A stretch of 64,000 nucleotides of DNA from Paenibacillus pedocola (GCF_031599675.1 NZ_CP134223.1:4340001-4404000), one strand, 5' to 3'. Numbered from the stretch's first letter, positions 7,000-14,778 are shown. The notes: generated by a model not told the origin, from the sequence alone. A program made the numbers and translations.

Positions 7000-8850
7000 T
7001 TATTCCGCCCTTGAAGCTGCTGAAGCCCCCCGCACCAGCTCACTGTACAGTCCGCCCTGCCGCAACAGCTCCTCATGGGAACCCTGCTGCTGCAACCGTC
7101 CGTTCTTGAGCACCAGAATGCGGTCTGCAGCGCGGATCGTACCCAGCCTGTGGGCAATGACAAAGCTGGTCCGGCCCTTCATCAGCGCCTGCAGACCCTC
7201 CTGAATCTTGATTTCGGTCACGGTATCAATGCTGCTTGTTGCTTCGTCCAGCACGAGCATCGACGGGTTAGCCAGAATCGCCCGCGAAATCGCCAGCAGC
7301 TGCTTCTGCCCCTGGCTGATCCCGTTTCCATCCACCGACAGCATCCGGTCATACCCGCCGCGCATCCGCATAATAAAAGCATGGGCACCAGCAAGCTTCG
7401 CCGCCTGCTCCACTTCCTCATCCGTAGCCTCCAGCCTGCCGTAGCGGATGTTGTCGCGGATCGTCCCCTTGAACAGAAAGGAATCCTGCAGCACAAAAGC
7501 CATATGGCTGCGCAGACTTTCCCGCCGGATGGAGGACAAGTCCTGGCCGTCGAGGGTAATGCTGCCTTTGTCCGGATCATAAAAACGCGACAGCAGCCCG
7601 ATCAGCGTTGTTTTACCTGCACCCGTAGGCCCGACCAGTGCGATCATCTCACCAGGCTTCGCTTCAAAGCTGATATCCTGCAGAATATCAGCCCCTTCGT
7701 CATAGGAGAAGGATACCCCCGAAAACTTCACCGCACCTTCCACATGCTCCAGCAGATGTGCAGCGCCTTCATCCCTCGCTTCCTTCTCCTCGTCCATCAC
7801 TTCGAACACCCGCTCCGCTCCGGCAATCGCCGACAAAAGGGTGTTCCACTGATTAGCCAAGTCATTCAGCGGCCGCGTGAACTGGCGTGTATATTCCACA
7901 AAAGCGATAATCACTCCGACAGTGACCAGGCCGCGGATGGCCAGCAGACCGCCGACCCCTGCAACGATAGCAAAGCTAAGATTGTTAAGCCCGTTCATCA
8001 ATTTGGGAATAAAGCCGGAAATCGACTGTGCCCAGTACCCGGACAGCATAATACGCCCGTTCCGCTCGCGGAAACCGTTGATTACCCGTTCCTCCTGGGA
8101 GAAGGCCTTTATAATCCGCTGGCCGGATAAGGTCTCCTCAATGAATCCGTTAAGCTCGCCCAGATTGCGCTGGCGCTCCTTAAATAGCGGGCCTGTACGC
8201 CGCGTAATCCAGCGCATGCCAAATGTCATCAGCGGCACGACAATGAACGTCAGCAGAGTCAGCAGCGGACTCAGCCACAGCATCACTCCAACCGTCCCCA
8301 GTAAGGTCAAGACACTCGAGAAAATTTGGATTGCCGAGCTGTTAAGCGTCGAGCTGATATTCTCGATATCATTCGTCAGGCGGCTCATAATCTCACCCTG
8401 CTGCCTGCGGTTAAAGAAGGAGATCGGCAGACGGTGTAAATGTGCGAACAGATCCGTACGGATCCGGTATACCGTCTCCTGGGCAATTTCGATCATCCAG
8501 ATATTCTGCAGCCACGACGTAAGAGAATTTAACACATAGACCGAGGCCAGCGTGATTAAAAAAACGATCCAGGTGCTGCCCCCGTCTCCCTCCAGGTAAT
8601 GATCCACCGCTCTGCTGATCAGATAAGGCCCCAGCAGGGCAAGCCCGGAGCTGAGCAGCACCATTACCAGCACCAGGATCAGCTTTGCCTTGCGTGCAGC
8701 CAGATAAGCCCAGATCCGTTTCAGTGTAGCTGATGAATTTTTCGCCCTGGCTTTCGGCTTCCGTCCGGCGGGGGATCCGAAGCTCTTCCCCTCACCCAGC
8801 CCCAGTTCCAGCTTCGGATGGCGGAAAGGCTCAAGTAGTGCTTTGAACAT
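7000..8850 (-). CDS. ABC exporter half-transporter with the catalytic Walker B (YfiC-like)
   Basis: A six-helix membrane domain fused to an ATPase domain, 616 residues. The ATPase has Walker A GPTGAGKTT, Walker B MLVLDEATSSID with the catalytic Glu, and the H-loop IAHRL. Its signature is the non-consensus ISQGQ instead of LSGGQ. It begins inside the end of the partner gene (20-bp overlap) behind AGGAGGCGGCGCAGC, so the two are translationally coupled. The changes are reciprocal to the partner's. Together they form one competent and one degenerate ATP site, as in TM287/288-type heterodimeric exporters. The substrate cannot be read from the sequence; drug or lipid-like molecules are common for this group. 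Confidence 0.9.
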   Translation of the reverse strand: MFKALLEPFRHPKLELGLGEGKSFGSPAGRKPKARAKNSSATLKRIWAYLAARKAKLILVLVMVLLSSGLALLGPYLISRAVDHYLEGDGGSTWIVFLITLASVYVLNSLTSWLQNIWMIEIAQETVYRIRTDLFAHLHRLPISFFNRRQQGEIMSRLTNDIENISSTLNSSAIQIFSSVLTLLGTVGVMLWLSPLLTLLTFIVVPLMTFGMRWITRRTGPLFKERQRNLGELNGFIEETLSGQRIIKAFSQEERVINGFRERNGRIMLSGYWAQSISGFIPKLMNGLNNLSFAIVAGVGGLLAIRGLVTVGVIIAFVEYTRQFTRPLNDLANQWNTLLSAIAGAERVFEVMDEEKEARDEGAAHLLEHVEGAVKFSGVSFSYDEGADILQDISFEAKPGEMIALVGPTGAGKTTLIGLLSRFYDPDKGSITLDGQDLSSIRRESLRSHMAFVLQDSFLFKGTIRDNIRYGRLEATDEEVEQAAKLAGAHAFIMRMRGGYDRMLSVDGNGISQGQKQLLAISRAILANPSMLVLDEATSSIDTVTEIKIQEGLQALMKGRTSFVIAHRLGTIRAADRILVLKNGRLQQQGSHEELLRQGGLYSELVRGASAASRAE

Positions 8851-10621
8851 GCTGCGCCGCCTCCTCATTCTGTGATTCATTAATTTTGCGGTAAAGGGCT
8901 GAATCCTTCATCAGCTCCCCGTGTGTTCCCCCGGCGATCAGCCTGCCCTCATCAAGCAGCAGAATCAAATCAGCAGAGACAGTAGAGCTAATCTTCTGGG
9001 TAATGAGGAAGGTGGTGCAGGACATTTTTTTGAGTTCTTTCAGCAGCAGCCCCTCGGTTACCGCATCAAGGGCACTGGTGCTGTCATCCAGAATCAGAAT
9101 TGCCGGCTTCCTTACGAGTGCCCTGGCAATGGTCATCCGCTGTTTCTGGCCTCCGGACAGATTGACCCCGCGCTGGCCCAGCATCGTCTCATAGCCTTGA
9201 GGCAGACCAGTGATCGTCTCGTGGATCTGGGCTGCCGCAGCCGCCTGTTCAATCTCCTCTGCCGTAGCATGCTCATTTCCCCAGGCAATATTTTCACGCA
9301 CCGAACCGGAGAACAGCATGATCTCCTGCGGAACATAACCAATAGACCTGCGCAGCCTGCTAACCTCCATCTCAGAGCTGTTCTCTCCATCAATCCTGAT
9401 GATCCCGCTGTCAGGCTCGTATAGACGGGGAATCAGGCTTACCAGCGATGACTTTCCGGAGCCGGTTGCACCCATGATGGCTACACGCTCACCAGGCTGA
9501 ACCGCAAATGAGATTTGCTCCAGCACAGCTATATCGCTTCCCGGGTAACTGAAGCTTACATCAATGAATTCCACTCTGCCTTCGATGGATGCCTCTTCAT
9601 GGGTTTGTTTCACCAGATTTTCCCCTGCCGCATGTGACCCGCTTACCTGTACATCTGCCGATCCGATTTCTCCCCGGTCCTCAGGCGAAGACATTACTTC
9701 TGAAATACGCTGCTCCGAAGCAACAGCCCGGGAGAAAGTCGCCATAATCCAGGAAAGGGCCGACATCGCCCCAATGGTACGCAAGGAGTAGTTAATAACC
9801 GCGACAGTCTCCCCCAGTGTAGCTTGCCCGGCAGAAATTTCGATTCTCCCAAACCACAGCACAGCTACAATTCCCGCGTTGACAATCAGCATAATGAGCG
9901 GTCCCATCGTTTCGGTTAACCTTAACGCAGCAACAGTGGATTTCATCAGACTCCCGCTGTACGAAGCAAAGCGGCCGATCTCATGACCCATACGCACAAA
10001 TACCCGGATGAGCCGGATACCAGTAAGATTCTCCTGAATGACACCGTTTACACCGTCAACTCTGCTCTGCACAATCTTGAACAAGGCCGAAGACCTGCGC
10101 ATCACCCAAGTCAGGACCACAATCAGCAGCGGCAGCGTGACGGCCAGCAACAGGCCCAGCTTCACATGCACGACCAGCGCCATGATTACACTGCCCAGCA
10201 CAACCAGCGGTACACGGGTCATAAAACGCAGTGCCATAAATACCGTATCCTGCAGCTGCGTTACATCCCCGGTCAGCCGCGTGATCAGCGAAGAAGTCTG
10301 AAAACGGCTGAACACTTCATAAGTGAAGGACTGCACCTTTTCGTACAGCTTATCCCTAAGATCATAAGCAAAGCCCTGGCTGGCATGTGAGGCAAAAAAT
10401 GAACTCAAAATGCCTGCCGCAAACGCTATTACAGCGCTAAAGGTAAGCACTCCGCCCCACAGCCAGACCACTGTCATATCCTTTTCCCTGATTCCGTTAT
10501 CGATAATCTTCGCGATCAGCAAGGGCTGTGAAAGCTCCACTGTAAGCTCAATTCCCATCATTACCAGTGCGGCAATAGCAGCTACCCTGTATTTTTTGAG
10601 ATATAAGAAAATTAGGTTCAT
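8831..10621 (-). CDS. ABC exporter half-transporter with the degenerate Walker B (YfiB-like)
   Basis: A 596-residue partner of the next gene: a six-helix transmembrane domain, then an ATPase with Walker A GATGSGKSS and a consensus LSGGQKQR signature. Its Walker B ILILDDSTSALD has Asp where the catalytic Glu should be, and the H-loop His is replaced by Gln (LITQK). These substitutions mark the non-hydrolytic member of a heterodimeric exporter. An insertion at about 325-350 (GSHAAGENLVKQTHEEAS) separates the two domains. A 69-codon ORF lies 18 bp upstream. The substrate is unknown. Confidence 0.9.
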   Translation of the reverse strand: MNLIFLYLKKYRVAAIAALVMMGIELTVELSQPLLIAKIIDNGIREKDMTVVWLWGGVLTFSAVIAFAAGILSSFFASHASQGFAYDLRDKLYEKVQSFTYEVFSRFQTSSLITRLTGDVTQLQDTVFMALRFMTRVPLVVLGSVIMALVVHVKLGLLLAVTLPLLIVVLTWVMRRSSALFKIVQSRVDGVNGVIQENLTGIRLIRVFVRMGHEIGRFASYSGSLMKSTVAALRLTETMGPLIMLIVNAGIVAVLWFGRIEISAGQATLGETVAVINYSLRTIGAMSALSWIMATFSRAVASEQRISEVMSSPEDRGEIGSADVQVSGSHAAGENLVKQTHEEASIEGRVEFIDVSFSYPGSDIAVLEQISFAVQPGERVAIMGATGSGKSSLVSLIPRLYEPDSGIIRIDGENSSEMEVSRLRRSIGYVPQEIMLFSGSVRENIAWGNEHATAEEIEQAAAAAQIHETITGLPQGYETMLGQRGVNLSGGQKQRMTIARALVRKPAILILDDSTSALDAVTEGLLLKELKKMSCTTFLITQKISSTVSADLILLLDEGRLIAGGTHGELMKDSALYRKINESQNEEAAQHVQSTT

Positions 10622-10639
10622 CGGCGTTATCCTCTTGTT

Positions 10640-10849
10640 CTATTCGTAAAGTGCATCCCGCAAACGGGTAGACATTGCTGAGCCTTGTCCGCTCTTCAAA
10701 ATAACCCTTCGCAGTGCCTTGTTGCTGCGTTGTAGTTCTGCCAGCTCGTCCATCATTTCCGACATTAGGCTTTGCGCCTCTGCAGACAGCCCCCCGTTTT
10801 CCATCACCCCAGCCAGTCTTTCTTGGAACTGCTCCAATTTATCCGTCAC
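10640..10849 (-). CDS. Small acidic helical protein of unknown function
   Basis: A 69-residue ORF starting at GTG 10849 behind AGGAAGGAAG. An in-frame extension to 10915 has no ribosome site and includes Cys-rich junk-like sequence. The product (VTDKLEQFQERLAGVMENGG ... LMSEMMDELAELQRSNKALR) is predicted fully helical and coiled-coil prone. It is read 18 bp before the exporter pair and is probably co-transcribed with it. I do not recognise a family. It could be a regulator or assembly partner of the exporter, but nothing in it shows that. Confidence 0.6.
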   Translation of the reverse strand: MTDKLEQFQERLAGVMENGGLSAEAQSLMSEMMDELAELQRSNKALRRVILKSGQGSAMSTRLRDALYE

Positions 10850-11069
10850 CTGCCATACTTCCTTCCTAATAAAAGTTCTCCAGCTGAAAACACAAGTGCG
10901 TACATTATAACACATCTGCAGAAATGATCCTTTACCTCAGGTGCGCCCGCAGACTGAAAGTTTAGGGGTTCAACATGTTTTCACTAGCTAGCTCGGCTGC
11001 TCATATGATACTCTAATAAAGTCGCATTTTTAGGAATACTATACTTCAGGTTATAGAGCGAAAGGATAG

Positions 11070-11645
11070 ATGGACGTGGCACAGTTGTTTTTCAAGTATG
11101 GGGCAATGAACAGCGGTAAATCCATTGAGATTCTCAAGGTAGCCCATAATTACGAGGAGCAGGGCAAGTCGGTGCTCATTTTCACTCCATCCCTGGACGA
11201 TCGGGACGAGGTCGGGTATATTTCCTCCCGCATCGGACTGCGCAAGCAGGCCATACCTGTCGACGAGAATACAGATATTTTCAGCATTGTAAGCCGTAAT
11301 CTGCCGAAGCCCCACTGCGTGCTGATTGATGAATGCCAGTTCCTCAGCAAAGACTGCATCCTCCAGCTTGTGCGGATCGTGGATGAATTGAACATTCCGG
11401 TCATGGCCTTCGGCCTGAAAAATGATTTCCAGAACAATCTTTTCGAAGGCAGCAAGTATATGCTGATTTACGCCGATAAAATTGAAGAGATGAAGACCAT
11501 CTGCTGGTTCTGCGAACGGAAAGCCACGATGGCGCTGCGGGTTGAGAACGGCAAGCCCGTCTACAGCGGCAAACAAATCCAAATCGGCGGCAATGAAGCT
11601 TATTACCCGGTCTGCCGCAAATGTCACAAGAATCCTCCTTTGTAA
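11070..11645 (+). CDS. tdk: Thymidine kinase
   Basis: A type II (TK1-like) thymidine kinase that makes dTMP from thymidine with ATP. The 191-residue protein has the P-loop GAMNSGKS at about 11-18 and VLIDECQFL as Walker B. The zinc-binding lasso is formed by CWFC and CRKCH near the C-terminus, and YSGKQIQIGG lies in the substrate region. AAAGGATAG precedes the ATG. It is a single gene with its own strong terminator. Confidence 0.95.
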   Translation: MDVAQLFFKYGAMNSGKSIEILKVAHNYEEQGKSVLIFTPSLDDRDEVGYISSRIGLRKQAIPVDENTDIFSIVSRNLPKPHCVLIDECQFLSKDCILQLVRIVDELNIPVMAFGLKNDFQNNLFEGSKYMLIYADKIEEMKTICWFCERKATMALRVENGKPVYSGKQIQIGGNEAYYPVCRKCHKNPPL

Positions 11646-11651
11646 AAACGC

Positions 11652-11700
11652 AAAAAGCATTCCGGTACCGCTCTTTTTACGGCCGGAATGCTTTTTTTTT
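11652..11700 (+). terminator. tdk terminator
   Basis: AAAAAGCATTCCGG pairs with CCGGAATGCTTTTT across a 17-base loop. A run of T follows. Confidence 0.9.
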
Positions 11701-11710
11701 GACGCAAATC

Positions 11711-11968
11711 TTAGGATTGAATGACCTTGAGTGCCTCATATTCATCTTCTTTGCTTACGAACAGCTCATGTCTAGACGCCATATTTCCGCCATAGTGGTT
11801 ACGGCTTGATATGACACGCATGCCTCCGTTAATTTTAGAACGGTGCCGGATACCTGCAGCACTAAGCCGGTTCTTGATTAGGAAATATTGCCGCTGGTCA
11901 AAAGTCGTAAACAACAGTGTTCTTTCCTGCGGTAAAAAGAAATGCAGTATGCTTTTGGCTAAGCTCAT
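11711..11968 (-). CDS. Small DUF2007-like protein
   Basis: An 85-residue protein starting at MSLAKSIL, with AGGAGGAGAAGCGT upstream. A basic, hydrophobic N-terminus is followed by a beta-rich section (LLFTTFDQRQYFLIKNRLSA, then a HELFVSKEDEYEALKVI tail). The pattern 'access by residue swap to another chain, Arg-His-Glu-Leu, Glu-Asp-x-x-Ala' resembles the DUF2007 fold, but I hold this loosely. It is read just after dinB (41 bp between the dinB stop and this start) and may form an operon with it. The function is unknown. Confidence 0.6.
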   Translation of the reverse strand: MSLAKSILHFFLPQERTLLFTTFDQRQYFLIKNRLSAAGIRHRSKINGGMRVISSRNHYGGNMASRHELFVSKEDEYEALKVIQS

Positions 11969-12009
11969 ACGCTTCTCCTCCTGTAATTCACCGCTTATTG
12001 TCCCGCCGG

Positions 12010-12534
12010 TCACGCCTGCTTCAAATAACGCTCCTGCAATACATTCATATGATGCCGTTCATGTCCGATGATCACGCAGGCCTGGGCTCTGACTGTCATA
12101 GGTACCGAGAAGAACTGGCCAGCCTTGGTCCACGAATCAGCCGGCAGGCTTTCCAGAAGTGCAAGTGTAGACTCACGCACGATCCGGTAATGAAGCAGCA
12201 TTTCCTTTAAGCTGAACCGGTCGAAATCCCCTGCCGCTACATAATCATTCTCCTCATATCCGGGCAGCGGCGCCTGCTCACCTCTGGCAAAACAAAGCAG
12301 GCGGTAAGACATGATCCTGTCGTTATCCGTCAAATGGCCAATCATCTGCTTGATGCTCCACTTTCCCGGGGCGTACCTGTAGCTTCCCTGCTCTTCGGTG
12401 AGACCCTCCAGCAGCGCAAAGATTTCTTTTGACTGCTCGCGGAGAATAGTTGCCAAATCTCCCTCAGATGGTACTAAAGAGATGTACGCTGTCTGATACT
12501 CCAAATATTCGCTTTTTTCCGGACGCTGATTCAT
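12010..12534 (-). CDS. DinB-family four-helix-bundle protein
   Basis: A 174-residue protein with the DinB-superfamily pattern of metal-binding histidines: GHLTDND near 76-82 and GHERHHMNVLQERY near the C-terminus. The middle segment APGKWSIKQMIGHLTD is the usual family signature. Members include damage-inducible DinB of B. subtilis and thiol-dependent metalloenzymes such as bacillithiol S-transferases, so the exact reaction cannot be named. The ATG at 12534 was taken, behind AAGGGGCCG; a TTG 24 bp upstream is an alternative. It is divergent from the agr-like locus. Confidence 0.78.
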   Translation of the reverse strand: MNQRPEKSEYLEYQTAYISLVPSEGDLATILREQSKEIFALLEGLTEEQGSYRYAPGKWSIKQMIGHLTDNDRIMSYRLLCFARGEQAPLPGYEENDYVAAGDFDRFSLKEMLLHYRIVRESTLALLESLPADSWTKAGQFFSVPMTVRAQACVIIGHERHHMNVLQERYLKQA

Positions 12535-12594
12535 ATAAACGGCCCCTTCCACTCCCAATTTTATGAAAAACTAGTCCAAGAGCATAAAATGTTA

Positions 12595-12623
12595 TTGTTG
12601 TATTTTAGTATATTATGTATAAT
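12595..12623 (+). promoter_or_regulatory. Candidate sigma-A promoter of the agr-like locus
   Basis: TTGTTG (12595-12600) and TATAAT (12618-12623) are exactly 17 bp apart, upstream of the 7-TM gene. AAAGTTAAT at 12641-12649 fits one half of the LytTR-binding consensus, but no properly spaced second half was found. Confidence 0.6.
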
Positions 12624-12670
12624 CTTTGCAAGATTAAGGAAAAGTTAATCTATTCATCGGGAGTGTAGGC

Positions 12671-13327
12671 ATGCTGGATTTTTTTTTATTCATTTTGTTT
12701 TCGGTACTTGAAAGTACCGCGTTATTTTATCTGGCATTCAAGATATTCAAGATTGACCTCTATCCGAAAGAAATTGTTTTTGCAGGTCTAATTATGGCCT
12801 TCTTCTCCTATGAAGTACGAATTGAGAGTGGCATGGCAGAAATCGATGTTTTTACCCAGTACCTGCTAGTCTTTTGTTTTATATGGATGCTGTTTCGGAT
12901 TCATGTTTTTTATGCCGCTATCATGACAGGTATGGTCTACCAGTTCTATATGCTTATCCAATCTTTATTATATTTATTGATGAAACCTATAGGTGTCATC
13001 GGCTTAGAGTTCCACTCAGTGACGATAGGAGTATATTTAATGCAAACCCTGTCTGCCTTGACAGCCTTCAGTATAGGACGCTTTATCGGGAAAAGAAGAA
13101 AAGGATTTGATTTTATCCCGGACAAGCCTGAAGTGAAATTAGTTATTAACAGTCATAAAAAGATTCTTTTTGCATTAAGCCTCCCTTCTATTCTTATAAT
13201 CTTCTTAATGATATATCTTTCTGAGAATTTCTCGCAGTTTTTCATTATCATTCCTATTTGTTATGCTGTACTCTTATTCGGATATTTGAATTTCTCATTC
13301 AAAACGAACCGCGGTGATGACTTCTGA
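12671..13327 (+). CDS. Seven-helix AgrC-like membrane protein lacking a kinase domain
   Basis: A 218-residue protein made almost wholly of hydrophobic segments. About seven membrane helices lie near 2-26, 32-48, 59-75, 79-104, 117-140, 163-184 and 187-210, with only short loops and a basic loop (GKRRKGFDF). This is the architecture of the sensor half of AgrC-type quorum receptors, but the reading frame stops right after the last helix. No dimerisation or ATPase domain follows, because agrB begins at once. GGGAG lies 7 bases before the ATG. It may sense the peptide and hold the downstream LytTR regulator, as membrane inhibitors do in LytTR regulatory systems such as HdrMR. That is inference. 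Confidence 0.65.
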   Translation: MLDFFLFILFSVLESTALFYLAFKIFKIDLYPKEIVFAGLIMAFFSYEVRIESGMAEIDVFTQYLLVFCFIWMLFRIHVFYAAIMTGMVYQFYMLIQSLLYLLMKPIGVIGLEFHSVTIGVYLMQTLSALTAFSIGRFIGKRRKGFDFIPDKPEVKLVINSHKKILFALSLPSILIIFLMIYLSENFSQFFIIIPICYAVLLFGYLNFSFKTNRGDDF

Positions 13328-13848
13328 ACAGCCTTGCTATAAAAATTTCAGTCGCCCTGAAGCGGGCCAATCCAGAGGAAACCTGCTCTGTTGAAATCAT
13401 GCAATATGCCCTGAACATCATCCTAAATACCCTGCTAACCATCACAGCTTCCCTTGCCCTTGGCTGGCTGTTTAATAATTTCACTCAAACATTAATCTTT
13501 TACTTCTGTTTTTCTGTACTGCGTCTATGTTCAGGAGGCTTTCATCTTAAAACAGCAGCAGCCTGCAACGTTGTTACCACTTTAATTTGTGTAGCCCCCC
13601 CCTTATTAATAAATATCACTGGGACCTCGCTTTGGATAATAAATGCTTTATCCTTTTTCATTATGCTTTTATTTGCCCCCAACCCGGATAAAAATGCACA
13701 AATTCCGTTCAGATATTATCCAGGGTTGAAGCTGGCTTCCATAGTATTGGTAGGGTTGAACTTTTTTATTGGCTCGTCTGTCATTGGATTGGCTTATCTC
13801 GTGCAATCCTTAACAGTAATTCCATGGAAAGGGAGGTTAAAAGTATGA
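13324..13848 (+). CDS. agrB: AgrB-like autoinducer-processing membrane peptidase
   Basis: AgrB-family proteins cleave the C-terminus of AgrD and cyclise the peptide at the membrane. The catalytic pair is plain: LRLCSGGFHLKTAAAC places His seven residues before Cys, as in S. aureus AgrB (His77, Cys84). Four to five membrane helices follow. The first ATG (13399) would give 149 residues and cut off the typical N-terminal helix. In-frame codons upstream read NSLAIKISVALKRANPEETC, a family-like amphipathic start. A CTG at 13324 overlapping the previous stop (CTGA) is the only plausible start before an in-frame TGA at 13318. With it the protein is 174 residues and the pair becomes His74/Cys81. GGTGATGA lies just upstream. 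Confidence 0.85.
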   Translation: MNSLAIKISVALKRANPEETCSVEIMQYALNIILNTLLTITASLALGWLFNNFTQTLIFYFCFSVLRLCSGGFHLKTAAACNVVTTLICVAPPLLINITGTSLWIINALSFFIMLLFAPNPDKNAQIPFRYYPGLKLASIVLVGLNFFIGSSVIGLAYLVQSLTVIPWKGRLKV

Positions 13849-13964
13849 AATCATTCATTGCTAAGCAAACTTCTTCAATGCTTGAAGCATCCGCCCGATT
13901 CTTCGCTACTGTTATGAAGATTGGTCTGCACAGCCCGGAAGCACCTAAAGAATTGCGTAAGTAA
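13845..13964 (+). CDS. agrD: AgrD-like cyclic lactone autoinducer precursor without Cys
   Basis: A 39-residue ORF whose ATG overlaps the agrB stop (ATGA), preceded by GGGAGG. It has the three-part AgrD plan: an amphipathic N-terminal helix (MKSFIAKQTSSMLEASARFF), a short core (ATVMKIGLH) and the acidic, AgrB-recognised tail SPEAPKELRK, close to the P.VP.EL tail of AgrD. There is no cysteine anywhere. At the place where the ring Cys or Ser normally stands, about five residues before the tail, there is Met-Lys-Ile-Gly-Leu. Thr22 or Ser30 are the nearest possible lactone formers. Position and tail make the assignment likely; the mature product is unknown. Confidence 0.75.
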   Translation: MKSFIAKQTSSMLEASARFFATVMKIGLHSPEAPKELRK

Positions 13965-13985
13965 TCAAACAAGGATGGGGAAAAC

Positions 13986-14321
13986 ATGCGTGTCTTACAA
14001 AACGACGGCTCCTCCCTGGATATTAGGGAAGAAGATATATTGTATTTCTCAAGTTTTAAGAATGCAATATTCGTCCATACGAAAGAAGGCGAGTTTGTTC
14101 TCCCCACTACTCTTTCCGATCTGTTGATTGCTTACAAGGGTAAAGGATTCGAACGCCTTGACCGTAACAATGTTGTCAGTCTTGACAAGGTTGACAAGTA
14201 CGACGCCGAGCGGAAAATCGTTCATTTTTCCCAAGCCGAACAATTTGCGACTGTCTCGGAGTCTAACGAACCTCGCATCAAAAGATTTCTGGCTTCCCGC
14301 ATAAAAGAATCCGCAGACTGA
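13986..14321 (+). CDS. Stand-alone LytTR DNA-binding regulator
   Basis: A 111-residue protein that is a single LytTR domain from end to end. EEDILYFSSFKNAIFVHTKEG corresponds to the first strands, then TTLSDLLIAY, and FERLDRNNVVSLDKVDKYD is the hallmark R..NVVNLDKI block. There is no receiver domain, so it cannot be phosphorylated in the AgrA manner. GGATGGGG precedes the ATG. It closes the agr-like operon and ends in a terminator whose stem overlaps the stop codon. It probably binds direct repeats in promoters of this locus or others; targets are not known. Confidence 0.85.
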   Translation: MRVLQNDGSSLDIREEDILYFSSFKNAIFVHTKEGEFVLPTTLSDLLIAYKGKGFERLDRNNVVSLDKVDKYDAERKIVHFSQAEQFATVSESNEPRIKRFLASRIKESAD

Positions 14322-14336
14322 GCGTCTGCGGATTTT
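14309..14336 (+). terminator. Terminator of the agr-like operon
   Basis: AATCCGCAGAC and GTCTGCGGATT pair across TGAGC, then TTT. The left arm and loop contain the end of the LytTR gene. Confidence 0.88.
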
Positions 14337-14483
14337 TAGTTCTCTATTAATCCCAGCGTCTAGCAGACACCGGGATTATTTTCAATTCAATATTAGCAAT
14401 AATAAACCAAATATTATTACATATTCATCCTGTTTTGTAAAGGGTGATTCGCAGGGTGAATGCCAGGAGACGGATAACCTTCC

Positions 14484-14530
14484 AAATGGTACCATTTAAA
14501 TAGATTAGCTACAATTTAAATCATTATACT
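14484..14530 (+). promoter_or_regulatory. Palindromic region upstream of the Sda-like gene
   Basis: AAATGGTACCATTT (14484-14497) is a perfect palindrome. It is followed by two copies of ATTTAAAT (14493-14500 and 14514-14521) spaced 21 bp, and TATACT at 14525-14530 may be the -10 element. The layout suggests an operator, but no regulator can be named. Confidence 0.4.
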
Positions 14531-14548
14531 ATTTGATGGAGGAATCTA

Positions 14549-14728
14549 ATGGATTATTATTTTCATCCTTCTCCGCGACCCTCATCACTTGAATTATTAT
14601 CTGACGAGCAGTTGTTGAATATCTATGAATTAGCGGTGGAGGCAAAAGCTTCGCCTGATTTTATTGAAATCATAGTAAGTGTTCTATCTGGAAGAAAATC
14701 TGCAGCCTCGAAGATTCAGGATGTGTGA
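14549..14728 (+). CDS. sda: Sda-like sporulation kinase inhibitor
   Basis: A 59-residue ORF behind a strong GGAGG site. Residues 17-46 (LSDEQLLNIYELAVEAKASP then DFIEII) align with B. subtilis Sda (LSDELL..Y..A......DFIELI), a two-helix hairpin that blocks the sporulation histidine kinase and its phosphorelay when DNA replication is disturbed. The N-terminal 15 residues (MDYYFHPSPRPSSLE) and the polar C-terminus (SGRKSAASKIQDV) go beyond the core. No DnaA boxes were seen upstream, unlike B. subtilis sda. It lies right after the agr-like operon with its own terminator. Inhibitory activity is inferred from the core motif only. Confidence 0.75.
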   Translation: MDYYFHPSPRPSSLELLSDEQLLNIYELAVEAKASPDFIEIIVSVLSGRKSAASKIQDV

Positions 14729-14778
14729 GCACACTATTCCGGCCCACTTCTACATAATTCTTTTCAATAACCATATCT

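Noticed and set aside
11046..11660. 204-codon frame opposite tdk
   Set aside because: A complete mirror of the thymidine kinase gene, with no family-like sequence.
12641..12649. AAAGTTAAT as a LytTR operator
   Set aside because: It fits one half-site, but a second half at 12-13 bp spacing is not present, so it was not listed as a binding site.
13399..13848. AgrB as a truncated 149-residue protein
   Set aside because: The missing N-terminal segment is present in frame upstream, so a non-ATG start explains it better than truncation.
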